From CAZXGD01 sp046350455 (GTDB lineage Bacteria > Planctomycetota > Phycisphaerae > Phycisphaerales > SM1A02), in assembly GCA_046350455.1 (NCBI GenBank), contig JAXMAM010000004.1, forward strand, positions 120,910-184,909: DNA of 64,000 nt, written 5' to 3'. Below, piece after piece: positions 8,302 through 16,048 of this stretch. Position numbers and translations under genes: made by a program. A model generated the notes under the pieces. That model was not told where the DNA came from. It made no database searches and saw only the letters and a list, made by a program, of their open reading frames with translations. Each line of letters opens with the position of its first letter. Positions within the stretch are counted from its first letter, which is position 1.

Positions 8302-11139
8302 ATGGCTGCCAAGTCCACCAAGCCCACCAAGACCAAGGCCGCTGCCACCACCGGCGACGGCTATGCGCTGGTCATCGTGGAGAGCCCAGCCAAGGCCAAG
8401 ACCATCGCCAAGTACCTGGGACCGGGGTTCAAGGTGGAGGCCAGCAAGGGCCACATCCGCGACTTGCCCAAGCGTGCCCCCAAAGGCGTGAAGCAGGAAG
8501 TGCCTGGCGTGGACCTGGAGCACCACTTTGAGCCGTCGTACGAGATTGCAGACGACCGCCGCAAGCAGGTGACCGACCTGAAGCGCCTGGCCAAGGAGGC
8601 GCGCGAGGTCTGGTTTGCCACAGACTTGGACCGCGAGGGCGAGGCCATCGCGTGGCACCTGGCTGAAATCCTGGGCGTGGATCCATCTAACGCCAAGCGC
8701 GTGACGTTTGACGCCATCACGCGGGCGGACATTCAGCGCGCCTTCGCAGAGCCCCGGCCCATTGACATGCACCGCGTGGACGCGCAGCAGGCGCGCCGCA
8801 TCCTGGACCGCATCGTGGGCTACCTGGTGAGCCCGGTGCTGTGGAAGAAGATCGCTGGCGGGTTGAGCGCTGGCCGCGTGCAGAGCGTGGCGCTCCTCCT
8901 GATCGTGGACCGCGAGCGCGAGATCCAGGCCTTCCAGCCAGACGAGTACTGGCAGGTGGAGGCCGCCATGACGCCAGAGCCGGCGCGCGCTGCCGCGCTG
9001 GCCCGCGAATGGGACGCGTTCATGCGCACCACCGATGAGCGCGGCAAGGCGCCCACCGTGAAGGCGCAGGCACACTGGCTGGCAGAACGCGGTGGCGTGG
9101 AATGCGAGCTGGTGGAGGTGGGCGGCAAGAAGTTCGAGCTGGGGCGCGAGCTGCCCAAGTACGAGGATGGCCCCCTGCCCAGCAGCGCGCCCAGCTGGGT
9201 GCGCCGCAAGCTGCGGCTGGACGAACATGGCCAGAGAGTGGCCGGCGGCAACGCCCGCGACACCGGCCGCACGCGCACACCCATCCCGCAGGCCCGCAGC
9301 TTCTACACCGACGCTGCAGACCTTGATGCCGGAATCCGCGCTGTGGCAGAGGCGGTGGGCATGGAGAAGGTGTCCACCGACGTGCAGGAGGACGACGCTG
9401 GCGTGGGCTTTGCCCGCTGGCGCCGCACGGTGCGCGGAGAGATCGGCGCTGGCGTGCGCTATCGCGTGCGCAGCGTGGAGCGCACTGGCACCAGCAGCCG
9501 CCCGCGCGCGCCCTTCATCACCAGCACCTTGCAGTCCAGCGCCAGCTACGCGCTGGGCTTTGGCACCGACCGCACCATGCGCGTGGCGCAGGCGCTGTAC
9601 CAGGGCGTGAACGTGAAGGGCGAAGGCCTGGTGGGCCTCATCACCTACATGCGCACCGACTCCACGCACCTGTCTGGCGAAGCGCTGGGCGCTGTGCGCG
9701 AATTCATCGGCCAGGAGTACGGCGCCAAGTACCTGCCAGAGCAGCCGCGCTTCTATGGCAGCAGCAACAAGAGCGCGCAGGAAGCGCACGAAGCCATCCG
9801 CCCCACCAACGTGCGCCGCACGCCCGCCATGCTGCGCGGCGCGCTGGACGAGGAGCAGTGGAAGCTCTACAACCTCATCTGGCAGCGCTTTGTGGCGTGC
9901 CAGATGACCGACGCCCAGTACGACAGCACCACCGCGCTGCTGGAGCGCAGCGACCGCAAGACTGGCGCGGTGTTCAAGGCCACGGGCCGCGTGCAGACCT
10001 TTGACGGCTACACCGTGACAGGCCTGCGCGGAGAAGGCGACGACCAGGAGCTGCCGCCCCTGAAGGAAGGCCAGGAGATGGCCCCCTTCTGGTTTGGCCC
10101 GCAGCAGAAGTTCACCAGCCCGCCAGCCCGCTTCAACGAGGCCAGCCTGGTGAAGCGCCTGGAGGAGGAGGGCATCGGCCGCCCTTCCACGTACGCGTCC
10201 ATCATCAACACCATCGAGGCGCGCAAGTACGTGGAGCAGCAGAGCCGCGCCTTCCACGCCACCGACATCGGCTGCGCGGTCTGCGACTTCCTGGAGGAGC
10301 CCTTCAAGCAGGGCTTCATGAACGTGGGCTACACGCGCCGCGTGGAAGAGGAGCTGGACGAGATCGCCACGGGCGGCATCCAGTGGCGCGACATGCTGGA
10401 GGAGTTCTACGGGCCGTTCGCGGCCACGGTGGCGGCCCTCCGCAAGAAGGACCACGTGAAGGCCGAGACCCAGCCAGCGCCCTACGCCTGCCCTGTGTGC
10501 GGCCGGCGCACCGAGTACCGCCTGGGCAAGACGGGCCGGTTCCTCAGCTGCAGCGGCTTCAACATCAAGGTGAAGGCGCCAGCAGCCAAGGGCAAGAAGG
10601 CCAAGGAGCAGCCAGCGTGCAGCTACGCAGCGCCGGTGAACAAGCAGGGCAAGCCGCTCCTGCCAGAGAAGGTGGACCTGAAGTGCCCAGTGGACGGCGC
10701 ACCCATGGTGCTGCGCACTGGCCGCTTTGGAGACTTCCTGACCAGCGTGAACCGCGAGACAGAGTTCGTGCTGAACGTGGACCGCAAGGGCGGCATCAAG
10801 TTCCCATCACCACCACCGCTGGTGACAGAGCTCCCCTGCCCCAAGTGCGGCGCGCCCATGAACCTGCGCAACGGCAAGCGCGGCCCGTGGCTGGGCTGCA
10901 GCAACTTCCCCAAGTGCCGCGGCCGCGAGAGCTGGGCCAAGATCGAGGACAAGACGCGCGCCCGGCTGGAGAAGGCGCTGCATGAGCACGACGCCAAGCA
11001 GCCTGTCTTCAGCATCACCACGCTGGACGGCACGCCTGTGAAGGAAGGCACGCCCGTGGTGGCGCTCCTGATCCCAGGCGAGGAAGCCCGGCTGGAGATC
11101 CACCCCGACGCGCAGCGCGCGATGGCTGCCGCGGGGTGA
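8302..11139 (+). CDS. topA: DNA topoisomerase I
   Basis: TopA relaxes negatively supercoiled DNA by nicking one strand. The 945-residue protein starts with a basic tail, then the Toprim domain (ALVIVESPAKAKTI, WFATDLDREGEAIAWHL), HRVDAQQARRILDRIVGYLVSP and LSAGRVQSVALLLIV. The active-site Tyr is Y449 in LITYMRTDSTHLS. GIGRPSTYASI and EEELDEIATG follow. The C-terminus carries topoisomerase zinc ribbons: CPVCGRRTEY near 731, a degenerate CPVDGAPMVLR, and CPKCGAPMNLR with a closing CSNFPKC. ATG 8302 is the only start that fits. A 157-base gap precedes it and contains a GC hairpin; I saw no clear promoter. The 3' neighbour is convergent. Confidence 0.97.
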   Translation: MAAKSTKPTKTKAAATTGDGYALVIVESPAKAKTIAKYLGPGFKVEASKGHIRDLPKRAPKGVKQEVPGVDLEHHFEPSYEIADDRRKQVTDLKRLAKEAREVWFATDLDREGEAIAWHLAEILGVDPSNAKRVTFDAITRADIQRAFAEPRPIDMHRVDAQQARRILDRIVGYLVSPVLWKKIAGGLSAGRVQSVALLLIVDREREIQAFQPDEYWQVEAAMTPEPARAAALAREWDAFMRTTDERGKAPTVKAQAHWLAERGGVECELVEVGGKKFELGRELPKYEDGPLPSSAPSWVRRKLRLDEHGQRVAGGNARDTGRTRTPIPQARSFYTDAADLDAGIRAVAEAVGMEKVSTDVQEDDAGVGFARWRRTVRGEIGAGVRYRVRSVERTGTSSRPRAPFITSTLQSSASYALGFGTDRTMRVAQALYQGVNVKGEGLVGLITYMRTDSTHLSGEALGAVREFIGQEYGAKYLPEQPRFYGSSNKSAQEAHEAIRPTNVRRTPAMLRGALDEEQWKLYNLIWQRFVACQMTDAQYDSTTALLERSDRKTGAVFKATGRVQTFDGYTVTGLRGEGDDQELPPLKEGQEMAPFWFGPQQKFTSPPARFNEASLVKRLEEEGIGRPSTYASIINTIEARKYVEQQSRAFHATDIGCAVCDFLEEPFKQGFMNVGYTRRVEEELDEIATGGIQWRDMLEEFYGPFAATVAALRKKDHVKAETQPAPYACPVCGRRTEYRLGKTGRFLSCSGFNIKVKAPAAKGKKAKEQPACSYAAPVNKQGKPLLPEKVDLKCPVDGAPMVLRTGRFGDFLTSVNRETEFVLNVDRKGGIKFPSPPPLVTELPCPKCGAPMNLRNGKRGPWLGCSNFPKCRGRESWAKIEDKTRARLEKALHEHDAKQPVFSITTLDGTPVKEGTPVVALLIPGEEARLEIHPDAQRAMAAAG

Positions 11140-11183
11140 GGCGCGGGCTCAGCTGATCAGATGCGTGGCGCAGCGCGGGGGGA

Positions 11184-12575
11184 CTATTCGTCCGCCGGTT
11201 TTGGCGGCACGCCTGGCATGGCCACCAGCATCAGCACAAAGACGGCCGCGCCAATGGCAGCCTCGGTCCACCACACTGCTGGGTATGAGAGCGCGCCAGG
11301 CGTGAGCGACACACCCATGCTGGAGAGCGCGCCCTGCCACCAGCCAGCCAGGCCGCCCGGAGCAGCAGCGCCAGCGGCTGGTGCAGTGGCCACCGTGTCA
11401 AGGAATCCGTTGTAGACGCCAGCCAGCACTGGGCCCAGGCCCAGGATGGCGATGCCGAATGCAGTCTGCGCAGAGTGGCGCGCGTCGCGCGGCGCAGTGC
11501 GGTCGATGTACAGGAACGCCGCCGCAAAGAAGAACGCGTAGCAGAAGCCGTGCAGCGCGATGCCCAGATAGGCCAGCCCGCGATTGTCTGCGGTGGTTGA
11601 CGCAAAGTCAGCAAAGCGCAGGAAGTACGCCAGCGCGCCGATGGTGAGCACCGACTTGAAGCCCAGCTTGCTGATGAACCAGCCCAGCGCAGCCAGGGTG
11701 ATGATCTCCACCATCTGCCCTACTGTCATGGCGGCTGGCGCATTGGCGCTGGTGAACCCCACTGTGGTCAGCCAAGGGCCGGTGCGCAGGAAGTACACGT
11801 TGTGGATCATCGAAATGATGATGGCCGCCACGCACAGCACCAGCACGCCGCGGTAGCGCAGGAGCGCAAACGCCTCGATGAACGCCAGTGGATTCCGCGA
11901 GGAACCCTTGGGCGGTGTGTAGGGCAGCATCATGAAGGCGTACGCCGCGTAGGCAAAGCTGAGGTAGCCAGAGACGCGCAGCGCGTCGGGGATGAGCGCT
12001 GTGGCGTTGGGCTTGGGCGTGCCCTCCAGGAACCACGGCAGCGCGGTGAACTGGTGGTTGGTCTGCAGCCACACCAGCGGGAACACGGCGCTGGCCACGA
12101 TCCAGCCGATGGTGCCCCACACGCGCACGCGTGGAAAGTCCACGTTCTCATTGCGCAGGTTGGACATGGCAATGCTGTTGGACAGGCTGAGCGTGGGCAT
12201 GTACGCCACCGAGTACAGCACCGAAAGCAGCAGGAACGATCCGTAGGAGTCCGCGTTGGCCAGCAGCAGGTTCACCACGCCGCCTGCCACCAGCAGGATG
12301 CCCAGCGCGCGTTCGGCTGGCAGGAACCGGTCGGCCACCTGGCCAGCGATGAACGGCGCTGCGACGGCGCCGACGGAACCCGCCAGACCCAGGATCATGC
12401 CGATCTGCCCGCCATCAAAGCCCAGGCCGCCAGCCTCCTTCTTGGCGCCCAGGTAGATGGCCAGCACAGGCAGCCAGATGCCCCAGACGGCGTATTGGAG
12501 GAACATCATCACAGACAGACGGGTGCGCACCAGGAAGGCGCCCGTATCACCGGGCGCAGCGGCTGTGCTGGACAT
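11184..12575 (-). CDS. MFS transporter, nucleoside:H+ symporter type
   Basis: A 463-residue inner-membrane protein with twelve predicted helices. The opening RLSVMMFLQYAVWGIWLPVL is typical of the NupG/XapB nucleoside:H+ symporter branch of the major facilitator superfamily, and AGQVADRFLPAERALG fits the loop between helices 2 and 3. The likely job is nucleoside uptake, although substrate is not provable from sequence. The frame opens at 12692, but ATG 12575 is preferred because GAGGAG lies just upstream and the family begins there. The gene stands alone, convergent with topA and divergent from ispG. Confidence 0.85.
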   Translation of the reverse strand: MSSTAAAPGDTGAFLVRTRLSVMMFLQYAVWGIWLPVLAIYLGAKKEAGGLGFDGGQIGMILGLAGSVGAVAAPFIAGQVADRFLPAERALGILLVAGGVVNLLLANADSYGSFLLLSVLYSVAYMPTLSLSNSIAMSNLRNENVDFPRVRVWGTIGWIVASAVFPLVWLQTNHQFTALPWFLEGTPKPNATALIPDALRVSGYLSFAYAAYAFMMLPYTPPKGSSRNPLAFIEAFALLRYRGVLVLCVAAIIISMIHNVYFLRTGPWLTTVGFTSANAPAAMTVGQMVEIITLAALGWFISKLGFKSVLTIGALAYFLRFADFASTTADNRGLAYLGIALHGFCYAFFFAAAFLYIDRTAPRDARHSAQTAFGIAILGLGPVLAGVYNGFLDTVATAPAAGAAAPGGLAGWWQGALSSMGVSLTPGALSYPAVWWTEAAIGAAVFVLMLVAMPGVPPKPADE

Positions 12576-12587
12576 GCGTGTCTCCTC

Positions 12588-12601
12588 GCCCCCAAGGGGG
12601 C
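12588..12601. repeat. GCCCCC/GGGGGC hairpin with AA loop
   Basis: A perfect six-pair inverted repeat in the 5' region of the MFS gene. It shares its left arm and a following GGGT with the hairpin at 8172-8190, so the two look like copies of one small intergenic element. Confidence 0.45.
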
Positions 12602-12697
12602 TGGGTCTGGGATGCTGCGGGCAAGGCCGGCAAGCCCGCGTGGGCGGAGCATAACTTCGGCCCGCGCTCTGTGCGGCGTGGCATTCCGGCAACCGTC

Positions 12698-12703
12698 TAC
12701 AAT
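12698..12703 (+). promoter_or_regulatory. -10 box (TACAAT) of ispG
   Basis: TACAAT ends 9 bases before ATG 12713, so transcription should start within a few bases of the start codon. No Shine-Dalgarno sequence is present. Confidence 0.5.
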
Positions 12704-12712
12704 CTGTGGTCT

Positions 12713-13966
12713 ATGCAGGAACGCAGAAAGACGCGCAAGGTGGCCATTGGCGACGACCGGGTGGGCCGCCGCTTCATCGGTGGCGACGCCCCCATTCTGG
12801 TGCAGACCATGACCGCGGGCTACACGTACGACATTGACGCGTGCGTGGCCGAGATCGAGCGCTATCGCCAGGCGGGCGCGGACGTGGTGCGCGTGGCAGT
12901 GCCAGAGCGCAAGGACACCGACGCGCTCAAGGAGATCATGAAGCAGGTGCGGGTGCCCGTGGTGGCGGACGTGCACTTCCACTACCAGCGCGCGCTGGAG
13001 GCTGTGGAGGCGGGCGTGCACAAGATCCGCCTGAACCCCGGCAACATCAGCGACCGCGACCAGGTGAACCAGGTGATTGACGCCTGCAAGGAACGGGGCA
13101 TCCCCATCCGCGTGGGCGTGAACGAAGGCTCCATCATCGAGCGCCGCGACAAGCAGAAGCGCATGGAGGAGCTGGGCAAGTACTTCGCTGGCCACAAGAG
13201 CGGCCACCTGCTAGCGCTGATGATCGCCAAGCTGGAGGAGTACATGGACATCTTCGAGGCGCGCAACTTCCACGATGTGGTGATCAGCGCCAAGAGCATG
13301 GACCCTGCCCTGGTCATCGACATCTACACCGAGATCAGCAAGCGCTTTGACTACCCGCTGCACCTGGGCGTGACGCACGCTGGTCCCAAGAGCACGGGCG
13401 CCATCCGCAGCGTGGCCGCGCTGAGCACGCTGATCGCCAACGGCATCGGCGACACGCTGCGCATCAGCTACGCCAGCGACCACATTGACGAAGTGAAGGA
13501 CGGCCTGGAGATCCTGTACTGCCTGGGCAAGCGCGAGCGCAAGGGCGTGGAGCTGATCGCCTGCCCCACCTGCGGCCGCATCCAGGTGGACCTGTTCACG
13601 CTGGTGAAGGACGTGGAGGACAAGCTCTCCACCGAGATCACGCTGCCCATCAAGGTGGCGGTGATGGGCTGCATTGTGAACGGCCCCGGCGAGGCAGAAG
13701 GCGCAGACGTGGCGGTGTTCGCTGGCGATCGCCGCGGCATCATCTATGTGCAGGGCCAGCGCGTGGCCAACGTGCCTGAGACCGAGATCCTGGAGCGCCT
13801 TCTGAAGGAGTGCAAGGAGTTCGAGGCGCGCGTGAAGCGCGGCGAGGCCAAGCTGGGCGAGAAGGTGGTGGAGATCGTTCCACCAGACCCCATCGGCGAG
13901 CTGGGCAGCGGCGTGGCCAAGATCAACGCCGGCCTGGTGGAACGCGTGACCATCAGCGGTTCATGA
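12713..13966 (+). CDS. ispG: 4-hydroxy-3-methylbut-2-en-1-yl diphosphate synthase (GcpE)
   Basis: IspG converts methylerythritol cyclodiphosphate to HMBPP in the MEP isoprenoid pathway, using a [4Fe-4S] cluster. Its product line also supplies the dimethylallyl donor used by MiaA. The 417-residue protein has the TIM-barrel part (VADVHFHYQRALEAVEAG, IRLNPGNISD, RVGVNEGSI) and the reductase-like part with cluster ligands C284 and C287 (ACPTCGR), C320 (MGCIVNGPGEAEGAD) and E327, matching the family spacing. The frame is open from 12578, but ATG 12713 gives the standard N-terminus MQERRKTRKVAIGD and sits 9 bases after a TACAAT box. tRNA-Ser begins seven bases after the stop. Confidence 0.96.
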   Translation: MQERRKTRKVAIGDDRVGRRFIGGDAPILVQTMTAGYTYDIDACVAEIERYRQAGADVVRVAVPERKDTDALKEIMKQVRVPVVADVHFHYQRALEAVEAGVHKIRLNPGNISDRDQVNQVIDACKERGIPIRVGVNEGSIIERRDKQKRMEELGKYFAGHKSGHLLALMIAKLEEYMDIFEARNFHDVVISAKSMDPALVIDIYTEISKRFDYPLHLGVTHAGPKSTGAIRSVAALSTLIANGIGDTLRISYASDHIDEVKDGLEILYCLGKRERKGVELIACPTCGRIQVDLFTLVKDVEDKLSTEITLPIKVAVMGCIVNGPGEAEGADVAVFAGDRRGIIYVQGQRVANVPETEILERLLKECKEFEARVKRGEAKLGEKVVEIVPPDPIGELGSGVAKINAGLVERVTISGS

Positions 13967-13972
13967 CCCCTT

Positions 13973-14059
13973 GGTGGGGTGGCAGAGCGGTTGATCGCAC
14001 CGGTCTTGAAAACCGGTAAACCCGTAAGGGTTTCAAGGGTTCGAATCCCTTCCCCACCG
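13973..14059 (+). tRNA. tRNA-Ser (anticodon UGA)
   Basis: The 87-base cloverleaf has acceptor arms GGTGGGG and CCCCACC with discriminator G. The anticodon stem CCGGT/ACCGG encloses CTTGAAA, giving TGA at 14007-14009. A long variable arm is built on AACCCGTAAGGGTT, and the T arm is GGG-TTCGAAT-CCC. The long variable arm and UGA anticodon identify serine. CCA is not encoded. It lies directly after ispG and may be read through from it. Confidence 0.97.
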
Positions 14060-14091
14060 TTTGCAGCGCTTGCGGCCGCCCTGCGCCCTGC

Positions 14092-14901
14092 TCAGCCCCA
14101 GTTGCCCAGCAGGATGCCCAGGTCAGAGCCGTCCACGATGAGGTCGTGGTTGAGGTCTGCGGCGCACGCGTCGGTGTTCCACGCGCCCAGCAGGATGCCA
14201 AGGTCCGTGCCATCCACGATGCCATCGCAGTTCAGGTCGCCGGCCGTGCAGTCTGGGATGCCTTCCACCACCACCCACGCGGTGAGCGAGTTGCTGTTGG
14301 CCAGCGTGCTGGTGTCGCCAAAGGAAACCTGGCTGTCCGAGGATGGGGTGTACGAACTGAGCGTGTCGGTTAGCACCAGGTTGCCGTCAATGTAGACACG
14401 CGCGGTGGTGCCCTGCACATCCAGCTTGTAGGTGTGGAAGGCGTCGGTGGTGTTGAACAGGTAGGTCTGGTCGCTCCAGTTCTGGTCAGCGGTGTGCAGG
14501 AGCACTCGATCCGATGAAATGCCGATCTGGAAGAGCTTGCTGTTCTTGTCCACCAGCGTCAGGTAGTAGCCGGAGCGCCGATACGGATTGGACGCGTAGT
14601 AGCTGGAGCTGATGATCTTGACGCTGGCCGTGATGGACGCGCCATCTGCAAAGCTGAATGGCACCAGCGACTGCACCCACAGGGCGCGGCCACCGTTGGT
14701 GGTGGGCCCCAGCGTGGTGGCGCCGTTCACATTGGTGGGCGCTGTGAAGTTGGCGTTGGTGACGTACTCCCAGCACGGGCTGTCATGCGGCACGCCACCC
14801 AGGGCGCCGTTGTAGACCGCCATGTTCTCTGCGGCCAAGGCCCCGGGAACAGACAGGAGTGCGGACAGGACTGGAACGACAGCGTTGCGTGTTGGGAACA
14901 T
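14092..14901 (-). CDS. Secreted protein with LamG-like fold and two dockerin-like EF-hand repeats
   Basis: A 269-residue exported protein. A signal peptide (about residues 1-23, ending ALAAE) is followed by a beta-rich region of about 170 residues resembling a concanavalin/LamG-type fold (YKLDVQGTTARVYIDGNLVL). The C-terminus has two Ca-binding repeats, GDLNCDGIVDGTDLGILLGAW and DLNHDLIVDGSDLGILLGNW, of the type common in Phycisphaerae secreted proteins. No cohesin partner is visible, so the repeats may serve attachment or sorting. The promoter is the best in the window: TTGACT, 16 bases, TACACT, then 8 bases to ATG. No enzymatic motif was seen. Confidence 0.8.
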   Translation of the reverse strand: MFPTRNAVVPVLSALLSVPGALAAENMAVYNGALGGVPHDSPCWEYVTNANFTAPTNVNGATTLGPTTNGGRALWVQSLVPFSFADGASITASVKIISSSYYASNPYRRSGYYLTLVDKNSKLFQIGISSDRVLLHTADQNWSDQTYLFNTTDAFHTYKLDVQGTTARVYIDGNLVLTDTLSSYTPSSDSQVSFGDTSTLANSNSLTAWVVVEGIPDCTAGDLNCDGIVDGTDLGILLGAWNTDACAADLNHDLIVDGSDLGILLGNWG

Positions 14902-14909
14902 CGGGGCAA

Positions 14910-14937
14910 AGTGTAGGGATCAGGGCGCTGGAGTCAA
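14910..14937 (-). promoter_or_regulatory. Promoter of the dockerin-like protein: TTGACT-16-TACACT
   Basis: On the minus strand, a -35 TTGACT (14937-14932) and a -10 TACACT (14915-14910) are separated by 16 bases. The -10 ends 8 bases before the ATG, so the transcript is probably leaderless or nearly so. Confidence 0.65.
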
Positions 14938-16044
14938 AGGACTTTCGCCGCGCATCACCCGGTCCCACGCGTTGCTCTCCAGGAGCGCGCCCACAAACGC
15001 GTCGTACTGCGCTGCGAATTCCTCGAAGTTGGGATTGAAGTACGCCAGAATCAGCCCCGGACCCACCCGGCTGCGAGCGCACGCTTCGCGGACCTTGGGG
15101 TCTGCGATGGCGTCGCACGACCGCACGCGGTCCGCCACTCGGCCAGCCACCGCGTCGTCCAGCAGCAGGGCCAGCGCTGGGCGGTAGCGGCCGCCTTCGC
15201 CTTCGCGCATGAAGTGGAGGAGCGCCCACACCTGGGCGTAGTACGCCAGCTGGGCGTCGCGGCTGACCTCCAGGAAGCTCTGCGGCGAACCCTCCAGCAG
15301 CTGGCGCAGCGTGGCCAGACGGTCGCGGCGCGCGGCATTGCGCAGCTCTGCGTAGCGCTCAGGATTGCGCCATGGCAGGAAGGTGGGAGCGGGTGCGTTG
15401 GGAGGCATGCGGAAGCCCTCCATGTAGCAGGCGATGCCCTCCTCCAGCCACACAGGCAGCGCGCTCTTCATGGTGGTCTGCGAGTACTGGTGCCAGCCCT
15501 CGTGCGCGGCGATGGCCAGCGTGTCGCGCGGGCCGATGTCGTACAGCACGGCTTCGCCAGCGGTGGTGAAGCCGCCGCGGCCCATCTTGAGGTACGGCGC
15601 AGCATCGGCGCCCAGCTTGTACTGCGCGTACTTGGCCCAGTCGTCGCGCGTGCCAAAGATGTACGCCTCCAGCCGCTTGCGCGGTGGCGGGAGCGGCACC
15701 AGGCCCTCGCGGAAGTTCACCAGCGCTGCTTCATAGAAGCTGGGGAGCGACGCTGTGAAGGTGCCGCTGCGCAGGCTGGTGCGGATGCTCCAGTTGAGCG
15801 TGTCCACCTCCACGCCGTCCACGCTCTCCCAGCGCCACGCGCGCGACGCAACCACAGGCGAGACAGCGCCCGGCGCTGTAGCGGCTGCAGCCCCCGGCGC
15901 GTCCGCCGCTGCGTGCTCCTGCGCAGCTGGGCCAGCGCCCGTGCACGCGCCCAGTGGCGCCACCAGAGCTGCCAGGCAGGCCGCCAGCACTGCACCGGAT
16001 GCGCGAAGGTGAAGGGCCGCGAGCGTCATCGGGTGGCGAGGCAC
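14920..16044 (-). CDS. Zincin metalloprotease-like lipoprotein (DUF1570-like)
   Basis: A lipoprotein of about 374 residues: the N-terminus has a hydrophobic stretch ending in the lipobox PLGAC. Around residues 181-185 is HEGWH (context IAAHEGWHQYSQ), followed by E201/E202 in PVWLEEGIACYMEG. This is the HExxH plus downstream Glu layout of gluzincins and resembles DUF1570-type proteins common in Planctomycetota. It probably acts in the periplasm or at a membrane; the substrate is unknown. GTG 16044 starts four bases after the valS stop; ATG 16029 is an equally possible start. The gene is probably co-transcribed with valS. Confidence 0.75.
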   Translation of the reverse strand: MPRHPMTLAALHLRASGAVLAACLAALVAPLGACTGAGPAAQEHAAADAPGAAAATAPGAVSPVVASRAWRWESVDGVEVDTLNWSIRTSLRSGTFTASLPSFYEAALVNFREGLVPLPPPRKRLEAYIFGTRDDWAKYAQYKLGADAAPYLKMGRGGFTTAGEAVLYDIGPRDTLAIAAHEGWHQYSQTTMKSALPVWLEEGIACYMEGFRMPPNAPAPTFLPWRNPERYAELRNAARRDRLATLRQLLEGSPQSFLEVSRDAQLAYYAQVWALLHFMREGEGGRYRPALALLLDDAVAGRVADRVRSCDAIADPKVREACARSRVGPGLILAYFNPNFEEFAAQYDAFVGALLESNAWDRVMRGESPLTPAP

Positions 16045-16048
16045 GGCA

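Noticed and set aside
8179..10455. 758-codon open frame on the minus strand opposite topA
   Set aside because: Its product is rich in His, Ala, Leu and Val in the way of an antisense shadow of GC-rich codons, and topA on the plus strand is unambiguous.
14260..14901. Cellulosomal enzyme
   Set aside because: Dockerin-like repeats are present, but there is no glycoside hydrolase motif in the upstream domain and no cohesin nearby.
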